Source: JBBDWR01 sp040902745
Lineage (GTDB): Bacteria; Actinomycetota; UBA4738; HRBIN12
Length of the DNA stretch: 64,000 bases
Assembly (NCBI GenBank): GCA_040902745.1
Contig: JBBDWR010000008.1
Location: 84,837-148,836 of the forward strand
Direction: 5' to 3'
Shown: piece by piece, positions 33,008 to 41,284 of the stretch
Position numbering within the stretch: position 1 is the first letter of the stretch
Layout: each line of letters begins with the position of its first letter
Made by a program: the position numbers and the translations under genes
Notes under the pieces: generated by a model
The model's database searches: none
The model's input: only the letters and a program-made list of their open reading frames with translations
What the model was told of the DNA's origin: nothing

Positions 33008-33556
33008 TCACGGACGCACGCCCTCCGGGAGCGATGAACCGATCTCTTCCAATCGGTCCGCGTAGTCACGGGTACGGATGTCGTCGACCCACATGATCAA
33101 CGCGTCCTCGTTGATCTCCTGATAGTAGTTCTTGCGGATGCCCACGGGACGGAACCCGAACCCCCCGTACAGGCGCTGCGCTCCCCAGTTCGAGACGCGG
33201 ACCTCGAGCGACACGGCTTCCGCGCCCAGCTCTACACCCGCCTTGACCAGCTCGTAGAGCAGCCGGGTCCCGACCTTGTGGCGCTGCTGCTCGGGCGCCA
33301 CCGCGATGTTGGTGACGTGGCCCTCGTCCCCGTAGGAGATCAACCCCCCGTACCCGACCACCAGCCGATCGGACCGGGCGACGAGGTAACAGCGGTTGGT
33401 CGTCTCCATCATCTCGTTCAGGAACAGGTTCGGGCTCCAGGGACGTGGATACACGCGGCGTTCGATCGCCATGACGCCGCGTAGGTGGCGGCGCCGCATC
33501 CGAACCACCTCAAGCCGAGGCGCCTCGGGTTCGCTGATCCCAAGTGATCTCCGCAT
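33008..33556 (-). CDS. rimI: ribosomal-protein-alanine N-acetyltransferase-like GNAT protein
   Basis: A 182-residue GNAT acetyltransferase. The acetyl-CoA site is in VTNIAVAPEQQRHKVGTRLL, and the VSLEVRVSNWGAQRLYGGFGF and GIRKNYY stretches match RimI, which acetylates the N-terminus of ribosomal protein S18. The C-terminal extension of about 25 residues (to EGVRP) is longer than in E. coli RimI. The ATG at 33556 follows GAGGAAG and overlaps the end of tsaB by 47 bases; a GTG at 33508 would remove the overlap but lacks a ribosome site. Confidence 0.9.
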   Translation of the reverse strand: MRRSLGISEPEAPRLEVVRMRRRHLRGVMAIERRVYPRPWSPNLFLNEMMETTNRCYLVARSDRLVVGYGGLISYGDEGHVTNIAVAPEQQRHKVGTRLLYELVKAGVELGAEAVSLEVRVSNWGAQRLYGGFGFRPVGIRKNYYQEINEDALIMWVDDIRTRDYADRLEEIGSSLPEGVRP

Positions 33557-34219
33557 CCGACTTCCTCAAGTAGACGGGGACGACGTCGGTCAGACGGTCG
33601 TGCTCCTCGCGGAGGAACCGCGGCGCCGCGAGCTCCACCAGCACCGAGGCTTGCGGACGGATCCGCAGCTCGGACGCCAGTTCGGCCTGCGCGCCCAGCA
33701 CCTCCGACAACTCCTTGCGATACAGGATGGCACCATCCCCGACGAGCAACACCTCGTCCCCCGTCGCGAGCAGGTCCGCCGCCAGCCCCTGGGGCGTGGA
33801 GACCGCGAGTGCGCCCTCGCGCATCACGCCGCCGGGTACGGGCCGGTAGGTCCCGTGGAAGACCTCGCCGCGGCGGCCGTCGATCACCGCCACGATCGTG
33901 CGAGCCGAGTGTCGAACCGAGAAAGCCAAAGCATCCAGGGACACGATCCCGATGATCGGCAGCTTCAACACCTGCGCGAGCGACTTCGCGGCTGTACACC
34001 CACACGCAGCCCGGTGAACAGTCCCGGCCCGAGGCCGACCGAGATGCCGCCCAGCTGCTCGAGGTTCACACCCGACCAGGTCCGGAGCTGGTCCAACGCG
34101 GGGAACACCGACTCCTGGTGCGTCCGTCCGGTGATCGACACCTGAGCGAGGATCTCTGACTCGGTTCCGATCGCCACCGAGGACTGGGGCGTCGACGTCT
34201 CGATCGCCAGGACGATCAT
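33510..34219 (-). CDS. tsaB: tRNA threonylcarbamoyladenosine biosynthesis protein TsaB, frameshifted in this assembly
   Basis: Partner of TsaD and TsaE in t6A synthesis. The N-terminal part, from the ATG at 34219 (MIVLAIETSTPQSSVAIG through GLGPGLFTGLRVGV), and the C-terminal part (AKSLAQVLKLPIIGIVSLDA to the stop at 33510) are in different frames. The break lies at about 33995-33998, where GGTGTACAGCC reads as if one base were missing (expected Gly-Val-Thr-Ala-Ala-Lys). Adding one base gives a normal 236-residue TsaB. No other damage is seen. TsaB is essential in most bacteria, so a sequencing or assembly error is more likely than a dead gene. Start overlaps the tsaE stop (ATGA). Confidence 0.85.
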
Positions 34220-34713
34220 GCCGCCGACCCTGACGCCCACCGCACGAGCGCGCTCTCGAGCCGTTCCCATCGGGCGTGCCACGACGGGCCGTCGCCCGAG
34301 AGCACGATCAGGCGTCGCTCGACGTCGGTTGTCGGCACGGTCATCTCGATCGTGAGGTGATCGGGCGGCAACAGGGCTTGCACGGCATCGCCCCATTCGA
34401 CGACGAGCAGCGCGCCATCGCTCACCTCGTCGTCCAGGCCGAGATCGATCACGTCCTGCACCCGCTCGAGCCGGTAGACGTCGACGTGCACGAGATGCAG
34501 CCGCCCGCGGTACTCGCGGATCAAGGTGAACGTCGGCGAGACGATCGGATCGTCGATCTGCAAGCCGCGCGCCAGGCCTTGCACGAAGGTGGTCTTGCCG
34601 GCGCCGAGCTCGCCCGTGAGCGCGATCGCATCGCCCTCGTGGAGCAGCGACGCGAGCGCCTCTCCGACCTCGCGGGTGTCCTGCGCGGTCGCCGAATGGA
34701 TCTCGATCCGCAT
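34216..34713 (-). CDS. tsaE: tRNA threonylcarbamoyladenosine biosynthesis ATPase TsaE
   Basis: ATPase that supports the TsaB-TsaD complex in t6A synthesis. The 165 residues have the P-loop GELGAGKTTFVQ, the switch SPTFTLIREY, the HVDVYRLER strand with metal Asp, and LVVEWGDAV. ATG at 34713 shares its A with the stop of the upstream glycosylase gene (TGATG); its own stop overlaps the tsaB start (ATGA). Confidence 0.94.
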   Translation of the reverse strand: MRIEIHSATAQDTREVGEALASLLHEGDAIALTGELGAGKTTFVQGLARGLQIDDPIVSPTFTLIREYRGRLHLVHVDVYRLERVQDVIDLGLDDEVSDGALLVVEWGDAVQALLPPDHLTIEMTVPTTDVERRLIVLSGDGPSWHARWERLESALVRWASGSAA

Positions 34714-35363
34714 CAGAACAGGCCGAGCTGCTCCGAGTCGGGCACCTGTTCGTTCGCGCCCACGGTTGGAGCCGCGGGCGCGGCTTCGGGGACCACGACC
34801 GGTTCGTCGAGTGCGACCTTGATCTCTGCGAAGTCCGCCTGGAGCCCCTTGAACGCCGACGACCGCTCTCCACCTCCGTGCAGGATCGCGGCGGGATGGA
34901 ACGTCGGGATCACCGTTCGACCGTTCCAAGCGAAGCGTTGCCCGCGTACGCGACTGATCGACGCCTTGGTGTCGAGGATGAAGCGCGTGGCGAAGTTCCC
35001 GAGCGTCACGACGATCCGCGGATCGATCAGGGCGATCTGCTCGGTCAGCCAGGGCGTGCACGCCTCGATCTCGTCCGGACGGGGGTCGCGATTGCCGGGA
35101 GGTCTGCAGTTCACGATGTTCGCGATGTACACGTCCTCGCGTCGATACCCGATCTCACCCAGCATGCGGTTGAGCAACTGCCCCGCTGCGCCGACGAACG
35201 GCTCGCCCTGCTTGTCCTCGTGAAACCCGGGACCCTCACCGATGAACAGCAGATCCGAGTGCGGATCGCCCACCCCGTAGACCACCTGTGTCCGGGTCTC
35301 GGCGAGGGGGCACTTCGTGCATCCGGCAGCCTCAGCGGCCGCTTCTTGCAGCGTTCTGCTCAC
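34713..35363 (-). CDS. uracil-DNA glycosylase, family 4 (iron-sulfur)
   Basis: Removes uracil from DNA. The 216 residues hold the four Fe-S cysteines of family 4 at 15, 18, 86 and 102 (CTKC, NCRPPGNRDP, ACTPW), motif 1 GEGPGFHEDKQGEPFVG, and the second active-site loop HPAAIL. After a linker the protein ends in QLGLF (212-216), which fits the consensus of the short motif that binds the beta sliding clamp (QLxLF), so recruitment to replication forks is likely. GTG start overlaps the stop of the peptidase gene (GTGA). Its place between P1 peptidase and tsaE is an addition to the usual alr-tsaE order. Confidence 0.93.
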   Translation of the reverse strand: MSRTLQEAAAEAAGCTKCPLAETRTQVVYGVGDPHSDLLFIGEGPGFHEDKQGEPFVGAAGQLLNRMLGEIGYRREDVYIANIVNCRPPGNRDPRPDEIEACTPWLTEQIALIDPRIVVTLGNFATRFILDTKASISRVRGQRFAWNGRTVIPTFHPAAILHGGGERSSAFKGLQADFAEIKVALDEPVVVPEAAPAAPTVGANEQVPDSEQLGLF

Positions 35364-36346
35364 GCGACGCCTTCCCCGATAGACGGCACGCCGTGCAAGG
35401 GTGTCGCGACGCGGACCGCGCGGCGGATCGCCTCGGCGACGACCCGCTCCGCGAGCGCCTCCACCGTCGGTTGCTCGGCGTCGACCTCGCCGGTGGCGAG
35501 GGTGAACAGCGTATCGCCGTCGTATCGCGTGTGGGAAGGACGAACCGCCTGCGCGATCCCCTCGTGTCCGGCGATCGCGAGCAGGTTGGCACGCTCCTTC
35601 GACAGACGCGCGTTGGTCGCGATCACCCCGATCACGGTGTTGCCCGGCACGGCCTCGTCGGGCTCCCAGGGGAACAACGGCCGCGTCGCCGGCGGCCCCG
35701 CGGCCTCGGGCGTGTCGGGTCCGTCGTCACCACCGGGCGCGGCATCGACCGGGGCCCGCGACCCGGCCAGCACGCCGCCCGCCTCGTCCAGCACCTCGCC
35801 GACGGCGTTGACCGCGATCAACGAGCCGACGATGAGCCCGTCCGGCCCCTCCTCGGCGACCGAGCCGATCCCTCCCTTGATCGAGAACTCGTGGCCGTAC
35901 AACTTGGCCACGGTCGCTCCCGTCCCGGCACCGGCGGTGCCCTCCCGGAACGGGCCGTCGCTCGCCTCCTCACAGGCACGCACTCCGTCGTGCGCGTCGG
36001 GCCGGGCGGACGGGTCGCCCACCCCGAGGTCGAACAGCACGGCCGCGGGAACGATCGGAACGCGAGCGAGTCCGCTGTCGAAGCCGACTCCTCCGCCCGC
36101 GAGCCAGGTCATCACTCCGTCCGCAGCCGCCAGACCGAAGGCGCTCCCACCCGTGAGCAACACCGCGTTGACCTGCTGGACGAGCATGCCGGGACGCAGC
36201 AGATCGGTCTCCCGCGTTCCCGGCGCGCCACCTCGTACCTCTCCCGAGCCGACGGTGCCGTCGGGGGCAAGGATCACCGTGCAGCCGGTACCTCCCTCGA
36301 GGTCGGTGTGATGGCCGACGCGGATCCCCGCAACCCGCGTGATCAT
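35360..36346 (-). CDS. P1 (S58) family peptidase, DmpA/L-aminopeptidase type
   Basis: A 328-residue self-processing Ntn-type hydrolase. GVRVGHHTD-like start (RVAGIRVGHHTDLEGGTG), LLTGGSAFGLAAADGVM, and TGATVAKLYG are family marks. Autocleavage probably occurs at the Asn-Thr bond in PGNTVIGVIATNA (around residue 240), freeing an N-terminal Thr nucleophile; this bond position is inferred from NylC/BapA-like relatives. Natural substrates are unclear (peptides, amides). The Pro/Asp-rich insert before the cleavage site is long. Start overlaps the alr stop (ATGA), stop overlaps the glycosylase start (GTGA). Confidence 0.86.
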   Translation of the reverse strand: MITRVAGIRVGHHTDLEGGTGCTVILAPDGTVGSGEVRGGAPGTRETDLLRPGMLVQQVNAVLLTGGSAFGLAAADGVMTWLAGGGVGFDSGLARVPIVPAAVLFDLGVGDPSARPDAHDGVRACEEASDGPFREGTAGAGTGATVAKLYGHEFSIKGGIGSVAEEGPDGLIVGSLIAVNAVGEVLDEAGGVLAGSRAPVDAAPGGDDGPDTPEAAGPPATRPLFPWEPDEAVPGNTVIGVIATNARLSKERANLLAIAGHEGIAQAVRPSHTRYDGDTLFTLATGEVDAEQPTVEALAERVVAEAIRRAVRVATPLHGVPSIGEGVA

Positions 36347-37459
36347 CCGACGTACTCCCGGGGCACCCGTTCGCTGATCGCCGTCACGATCTCGTAGGCG
36401 ATCGAGCCTGCGTGCTCGGCGAGTTCGGCGGCCGTGATCTCCTCGTCACCCTGCCGACCGATCACGACGACGGGATCGCCCGGCCGTACGGGGTCGTCCC
36501 CGCAGTCGAGCAGGATCTGGTCCATCGTCACCGTCCCGGCGACGTGGCGCCGAACGCCTCCGACGAGCACCTGCCCAACGGAGGAGAGCGCACGAGGGAA
36601 CCCGTCCTCGTAACCGACCGGCACCGTGGCGATCGTGGCATCGCGGTCGAGCCGATACAGATGACCGTAAGAAACCGCTTCGCCGGCGGGGAGGCGCTTG
36701 ACCATCGATACCGCCGAATGCCACGAGAGCGCAGGCCGCAATCCGAGATCGGCGCCGATACCCGGAGCGGGTTCGATCCCGTAGATCGCGATCCCCGGCC
36801 GAACGAGATCGAGGTGGCTGTCCGGGTACAGGATCGTGGCCGCGCTGTTCGCGGCGTGCAGCAGGGGCGGTCGCTCGTCGAGCGAGGCGACCGCGCCCTC
36901 GAACCGCTGGAGCTGTTCCTTCGTGGTGACGTCGTCGTCTTCGGCGCACGCGAGGTGGGTCCAAACGCCCTCGACCACGAATCCGGCGGCCCGCACCGAT
37001 CGCACGAACGGCGCCAGGTCCTCGGGCGGCCACACACCGATCCGGTGCATCCCGGTGTCGACCTTCACGTGTACGGCGATCTCGTCGCGCCCCTGTCCGA
37101 TCGCGTCCGCGGCGTCACCGAGCGCGGCCAGTCCCTCGGGGGTGCACAGGGTCGGGATGAGCGCGCGCGCCAGCGCATCCGCCTCGGCACCCCGCGGGAA
37201 CTCCGAGAGCACGAGTAGGGGAGCATCGATGCCGGCGGCGCGCACCGCGATGCCTTCCTCGACGAGCGCCACCCCGAGCCGGGTGGCGCCCCGCCTCGAG
37301 CGCGGCGCGCGCCACCGGGACGTCGCCGTGTCCGTATGCGTCGCCCTTGACGACCGCAAGCACCTCCGCGTCACGGGGTGCGATCGTGCGCACGTTGTGA
37401 CGGATCGCGTCGAGATCGATCTCGACGCGCGTCGGCCGGTAGCGGGTCGGTGCGCTCAC
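36343..37459 (-). CDS. alr: alanine racemase, frameshifted in this assembly
   Basis: PLP enzyme making D-alanine for peptidoglycan. The N-terminal part (GTG at 37459; TRVEIDLDAIRHNV, the PLP-lysine motif AVVKGDAYGHG) and the C-terminal part (GATRLGVALVEEG onward; VDTGMHRIGV, YGIEPAPG, the catalytic-Tyr region SYGHLYRL, VPVGYEDGFPR) are in different frames. The break is a run of four C at 37289-37292 (minus GAGGCGGGGCGCC) where three would restore the frame Glu-Ala-Gly-Ala-Thr. Corrected length is 371 residues, normal for Alr. A homopolymer miscount is the likeliest cause. Start overlaps the nnr stop (GTGA), stop overlaps the P1 peptidase start. Confidence 0.87.
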
Positions 37460-38982
37460 GGCCGCTCGACCTCGTCCCGCGCACGTGGCAGGGCCTCGAG
37501 CACGTCGTCGGCCGTGACGCCCTCTCCGAGATCCTCGGACGCGATCCGGCCCGCGATCCCATGGATGAAGGCCGCCGCGCATGCGGCATCGAGGGATCCG
37601 ACGCCGCGGGCGAGTAGTCCACCGATCATGCCGCTCAGCACGTCGCCGGTCCCGGCGGTTGCCAGCGCGGGGGTGCCGGTATCGACGATCATCGCAGTAT
37701 CGCTGGAGGACGCGATCACCGTCGGCTTTCCCTTGAGCAGGGTGACAGCACCGGCGCGACCGGCAAGATCTCGGGCGAAGCGGATGCGGTGAGCGTCGAT
37801 CTCGGCTGCCGGGATGCCCAACAGGCGCTCGGCCTCACCGGCGTGCGGAGTGATCACGATCTGCGCGGCACGCGACGCGAGACCGCCCGCTCGTCCTTCG
37901 AACGCGTTGAGCGCGTCCGCGTCGACGACGATCGGCACGTCGTGGGATCGAACGAGGTCGCGCACGACGCTCGAGGTGTCGGGGTGCCGGCCGACCCCGG
38001 GCCCCAGGACGATCGCGTCGGACGCCCCGATCCGCTCCTTCAGAACGTCCAAGGCGCCCGGCGCCACCGTCCCGATCTCGGTCTCCGGAAGTCCCAGGAA
38101 CGTCGCCTCGGTCAGTCCCGCCTGGATCGCCGGCAGCGCGCTCTCCGGAGCGGCGACCTGCACGAGACCGGCGCCGGTGCGCGCCGCCGCGCGGGCCACG
38201 AGCTGCGGGGCGCCGGTCATGTCGCGCGAGCCCGCGATCACGAGCACGACTCCGGATGACCGCTTGTTCGCCTCGGGGCCGCGCACCGGCAGCAGACCCG
38301 CGAGGTCCTCGCGTTCCACGATCGCGAGATCGGACGGGACCATCTCGGCAGAAAACCCGATGTCGGCGATCTCCACGAACCCGGCGTACTCCGCGCCGGG
38401 GAGCAACACCGTTCCGACCTTCTCCGCTCCGAACGCGACCGTCACCTCCGCACGGACCGCTACCCCATCGACCGCGCCGCTCGCGCCGTCCACGCCCGAA
38501 GGCATGTCCGCGGCGACCACCGGAGCGGCACGATCGTTGACGGCCTCGATCATCTCGGCGTGCACACCTCGCGGAACGCCGTGGAACCCGGTGCCGAACA
38601 GCGCATCGACGACGACGTCCGCTCGATCGAGGTCGCGCAGCGTCCTTGCCGACCACGGTTCGATCCGCGCGATGGTGTCTTGCAATCGGAGCATCTGCTG
38701 CGAGGTCTCGTCGCTGAAGCCCTCGGCAGTCTCTGGGTAGGCGGCGGTGACGCGCATGCCGGCCCGCGCGAGGTGGCGGGCGGCGACGAACCCGTCGCCC
38801 CCGTTGTTCCCGATCCCGCACACTGCCACTGCTCGCCGTCCGTAGGCGCCGCCGGCCAGGTCGAGCGCCCCCCGCGCCAGAGCACTCCCGGCGCGCTCCA
38901 TCAGGGTCGATGCGGACGTTCCCGCCGCCTGCGTGGCGTCATCGAGTGCCCGGGCTTGATCCGGCGTGAGGAGCGGTCTCAT
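37456..38982 (-). CDS. nnr: bifunctional NAD(P)H-hydrate epimerase / ADP-dependent dehydratase
   Basis: Repairs hydrated NADH and NADPH. The 508 residues combine an N-terminal YjeF epimerase domain (about 1-215, with GNNGGDGFVAARHL, DALFGTGFHG and DMPSGVDG) and a C-terminal ribokinase-like dehydratase domain (about 225-505, with VIAGSRDMTGAP, GPGVGR, ITPHAGEAERL and ATAGTGDVLSGMI). ATG at 38982 overlaps the acpS stop (ATGA). Confidence 0.94.
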   Translation of the reverse strand: MRPLLTPDQARALDDATQAAGTSASTLMERAGSALARGALDLAGGAYGRRAVAVCGIGNNGGDGFVAARHLARAGMRVTAAYPETAEGFSDETSQQMLRLQDTIARIEPWSARTLRDLDRADVVVDALFGTGFHGVPRGVHAEMIEAVNDRAAPVVAADMPSGVDGASGAVDGVAVRAEVTVAFGAEKVGTVLLPGAEYAGFVEIADIGFSAEMVPSDLAIVEREDLAGLLPVRGPEANKRSSGVVLVIAGSRDMTGAPQLVARAAARTGAGLVQVAAPESALPAIQAGLTEATFLGLPETEIGTVAPGALDVLKERIGASDAIVLGPGVGRHPDTSSVVRDLVRSHDVPIVVDADALNAFEGRAGGLASRAAQIVITPHAGEAERLLGIPAAEIDAHRIRFARDLAGRAGAVTLLKGKPTVIASSSDTAMIVDTGTPALATAGTGDVLSGMIGGLLARGVGSLDAACAAAFIHGIAGRIASEDLGEGVTADDVLEALPRARDEVERP

Positions 38983-39353
38983 CCGCGCACCGCGATCGCG
39001 AACGCGACCGCGTTCGTCTTCTCGTGGGTGAACGTGACGAGTACATCGGTGATCCCGAGCGCGTCGGCCTGCCGCTTCGCGTTGCCCGCGAGCGAGATCG
39101 TCGGCTTCCCGCTGGGATGGCGGGTCACCGAGATATCCTGCCAGCGGCGTTGGCGGTAGCCGCCGAGCGCCTTGATCGTCGCCTCCCGCGCGGCGAATCG
39201 GCCAGCGTAGCTCTCCGCCGGTCGTGCCTTCGCGTCGCAGTACGCACGTTCTTCCACGGTGAACACCCGCTCGGCCATCGTGGGGTGCCGCGCGAGCGCC
39301 CGCTCCATGCGGGCGATCTCGCAGATGTCCACCCCGAGCCCGTCGATCTCCAC
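38979..39353 (-). CDS. acpS: holo-[acyl-carrier-protein] synthase
   Basis: Moves 4'-phosphopantetheine from CoA onto acyl carrier protein. The 124 residues have the metal Asp in GLGVDICEIARM (residue 9), and Glu in the FAAREATIKALGG helix, both typical of AcpS. The GTG at 39353 sits exactly six bases after a TAGGCT box; it probably heads the acpS-nnr-alr-P1 peptidase-udg-tsaE-tsaB-rimI-tsaD transcription unit. Confidence 0.94.
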   Translation of the reverse strand: MEIDGLGVDICEIARMERALARHPTMAERVFTVEERAYCDAKARPAESYAGRFAAREATIKALGGYRQRRWQDISVTRHPSGKPTISLAGNAKRQADALGITDVLVTFTHEKTNAVAFAIAVRG

Positions 39354-39359
39354 GGATGG

Positions 39360-39365
39360 AGCCTA
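39360..39365 (-). promoter_or_regulatory. -10 box, leaderless start of acpS
   Basis: TAGGCT on the minus strand, six bases (CCATCC), then the acpS GTG. Likely promoter of the long operon that ends at tsaD. Confidence 0.5.
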
Positions 39366-39404
39366 GCGCGCACCGGCCGGTGGGGGTTCCCGGCGCCGGG
39401 GCAA

Positions 39405-41240
39405 CTACTCGACCGTGACGGTCTTCGCCAGGTTGCGCGGCTGGTCGACGTCGCAGCCCCGGAGCTTCGCGACGTGGTACGCGAACAGCTGGAGCGGCAC
39501 CGAGACCACCACCGGGCTGTAGAGCTCGGGCGTCTTCGGCACCCACAGGACGTGATCGGCGTGACCCTCGATCTCCCGATCCCCTTCGGACGCGACGGCG
39601 ATCACCTCGGCCCCGCGGGCTTTGACCTCATCGATGTTGGACAGCAGCTTGCGGTAGACGTGACTCTGCGTCGCGATCGCGACGACCGGGAAGCCGGGTT
39701 CGATCAGGGCGATCGTGCCGTGTTTGAGTTCGCCCGCCGAGATCCCCTCCGCATGCACGTAGCTGGTTTCCTTCAGTTTGAGGGCGCCCTCCAGGGCTGC
39801 GGGAACGCCGGTGTGGCGTCCGATGAACAACATGTCATCACGATCCTGGTAGCGCTCGGCAAGCTCGTGCACCTGTGGATCGAGCTCCAGCGCTCGCTGG
39901 ATCTGCTCCGGGAGCTCGTGCAGCCGTGCGACCTCGCGGGCAACCTCCTCCGGGAACATCGACGGCGAGCGCACCTGGGCGAGGAACAGCGCCGTCAGGT
40001 GCAAGGCGACCATCTGGGTCGTGAAGGTCTTGGACGCCGCGACGCCGATCTCGGGACCCGCGTGTGTGTACAACACGCCGTCCGCCTCTCGAGCGATCGA
40101 CGAACCCACCGTGTTCGTGATCGCGAGCACGCGGGATCGCTGATCCTTCGCGTGGCGTACCGCCTCGAGCGTGTCGATCGTCTCGCCGGATTGGCTCACG
40201 GCCAGCGTGAGGGTGGTGGGGTCCAGCACGGGATCGCGGTAGCGGAACTCCGAGGCGATCTCGATCTCGACGGGGAGCCGCGTCCAGTGCTCGATCGCGT
40301 ACTTGGCAACGAGGCCCGCGTGGAACGACGTTCCGCACGCGACCACGAACACCTTGTGGACCTCGCGGAACACGTCGTCGGGGATCCGGAGCTCGTCGAG
40401 GACGAGCATCCCTGCGGTATCGGTCCGGCCGACCAGGGTGTCGCGCACCGCGTGCGGCTGCTCGTGGATCTCCTTGAGCATGAAGTCCTCGTAGCCGCCC
40501 TTCTGGGCCTGTGCAACGTCCCAGTCGATCTCTATCGGCTCGATCGCGACCTCGTTGCCGTCGAAATCGGTGATGCGGATGCCGTCCGCGCGAACGTCGA
40601 CGACCTGACCTTCCTCGATAGGGACGACGGTGCGCGTGCGGGACAACACGGCGGGGATGTCGGAGGCAAGCAGGTTCTCGCCGTCGGCGAGTCCCACGAT
40701 CAGCGGCGAGCTGACCTTCGCGCCGACGATCGTCCCGGGTTCGTCGAGCCACAGCGCGACGAGTGCATAGGCCCCTTCGAGCTGGGCCAGCGTGCGTCGG
40801 ACGGCGTCGGCGATCGTGGGGGCGCCTCCCTTGAGCTCGTCCTCGACCAGATGCGCGACAACCTCGGTGTCGGTGGCAGACCGGAACGCGTGACCCTGCT
40901 TCTCGAGCCGCTGACGGAGTTCACCGTGGTTCTCGACGATCCCGTTGTGGATCACCGCCACGCGGCCCGTGCAGTCCAGGTGCGGATGCGCGTTCTCGTC
41001 GTTCGGCTCGCCGTGGGTGGCCCAGCGCGTGTGCCCCATCCCGATCGTTGACGCGTGGGGCTCTCCTTCGAGTGCACCTCGGAGCTCTGAGAGCTTGCCC
41101 GCGCGCTTGATCACGGTGAGGTCGTTCTCGACCAGCGCGACGCCCGCAGAATCGTAGCCGCGATACTCGAGCCGCTGGAGGCCCTCGAGGATGATCGGGA
41201 GCGCCTCGTCGGAACCCACGTAGCCGACGATGCCGCACAT
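39405..41240 (-). CDS. glmS: glutamine--fructose-6-phosphate aminotransferase (isomerising)
   Basis: Makes glucosamine-6-phosphate for the cell wall. The 611 residues have the processed N-terminus MCGIVGYVG with nucleophile Cys2, the glutaminase domain (to about 235, including HTRWATHGEPN), two SIS domains (about 285-425 and 455-595; VACGTSFHAGLVAKY, AVSQSGETIDTLEA) and the C-terminal end VDQPRNLAKTVTVE. ATG at 41240 with a TACCCT box eight bases upstream. The 44 bases between glmS and glmM leave no room for a glmS ribozyme. Confidence 0.96.
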   Translation of the reverse strand: MCGIVGYVGSDEALPIILEGLQRLEYRGYDSAGVALVENDLTVIKRAGKLSELRGALEGEPHASTIGMGHTRWATHGEPNDENAHPHLDCTGRVAVIHNGIVENHGELRQRLEKQGHAFRSATDTEVVAHLVEDELKGGAPTIADAVRRTLAQLEGAYALVALWLDEPGTIVGAKVSSPLIVGLADGENLLASDIPAVLSRTRTVVPIEEGQVVDVRADGIRITDFDGNEVAIEPIEIDWDVAQAQKGGYEDFMLKEIHEQPHAVRDTLVGRTDTAGMLVLDELRIPDDVFREVHKVFVVACGTSFHAGLVAKYAIEHWTRLPVEIEIASEFRYRDPVLDPTTLTLAVSQSGETIDTLEAVRHAKDQRSRVLAITNTVGSSIAREADGVLYTHAGPEIGVAASKTFTTQMVALHLTALFLAQVRSPSMFPEEVAREVARLHELPEQIQRALELDPQVHELAERYQDRDDMLFIGRHTGVPAALEGALKLKETSYVHAEGISAGELKHGTIALIEPGFPVVAIATQSHVYRKLLSNIDEVKARGAEVIAVASEGDREIEGHADHVLWVPKTPELYSPVVVSVPLQLFAYHVAKLRGCDVDQPRNLAKTVTVE

Positions 41241-41248
41241 AGAAGTCG

Positions 41249-41254
41249 AGGGTA
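41249..41254 (-). promoter_or_regulatory. -10 box upstream of glmS
   Basis: TACCCT on the minus strand, eight bases before the glmS ATG; no Shine-Dalgarno. It would allow glmS transcription independent of glmM. Confidence 0.4.
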
Positions 41255-41284
41255 CCAGCGGCAGATGCGCAGGTGGGGAAGGTC

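Noticed and set aside
41241..41284. glmS ribozyme or riboswitch
   Set aside because: Only 44 bases separate glmM from glmS and a -10 box lies eight bases before the start; no room for the structure.
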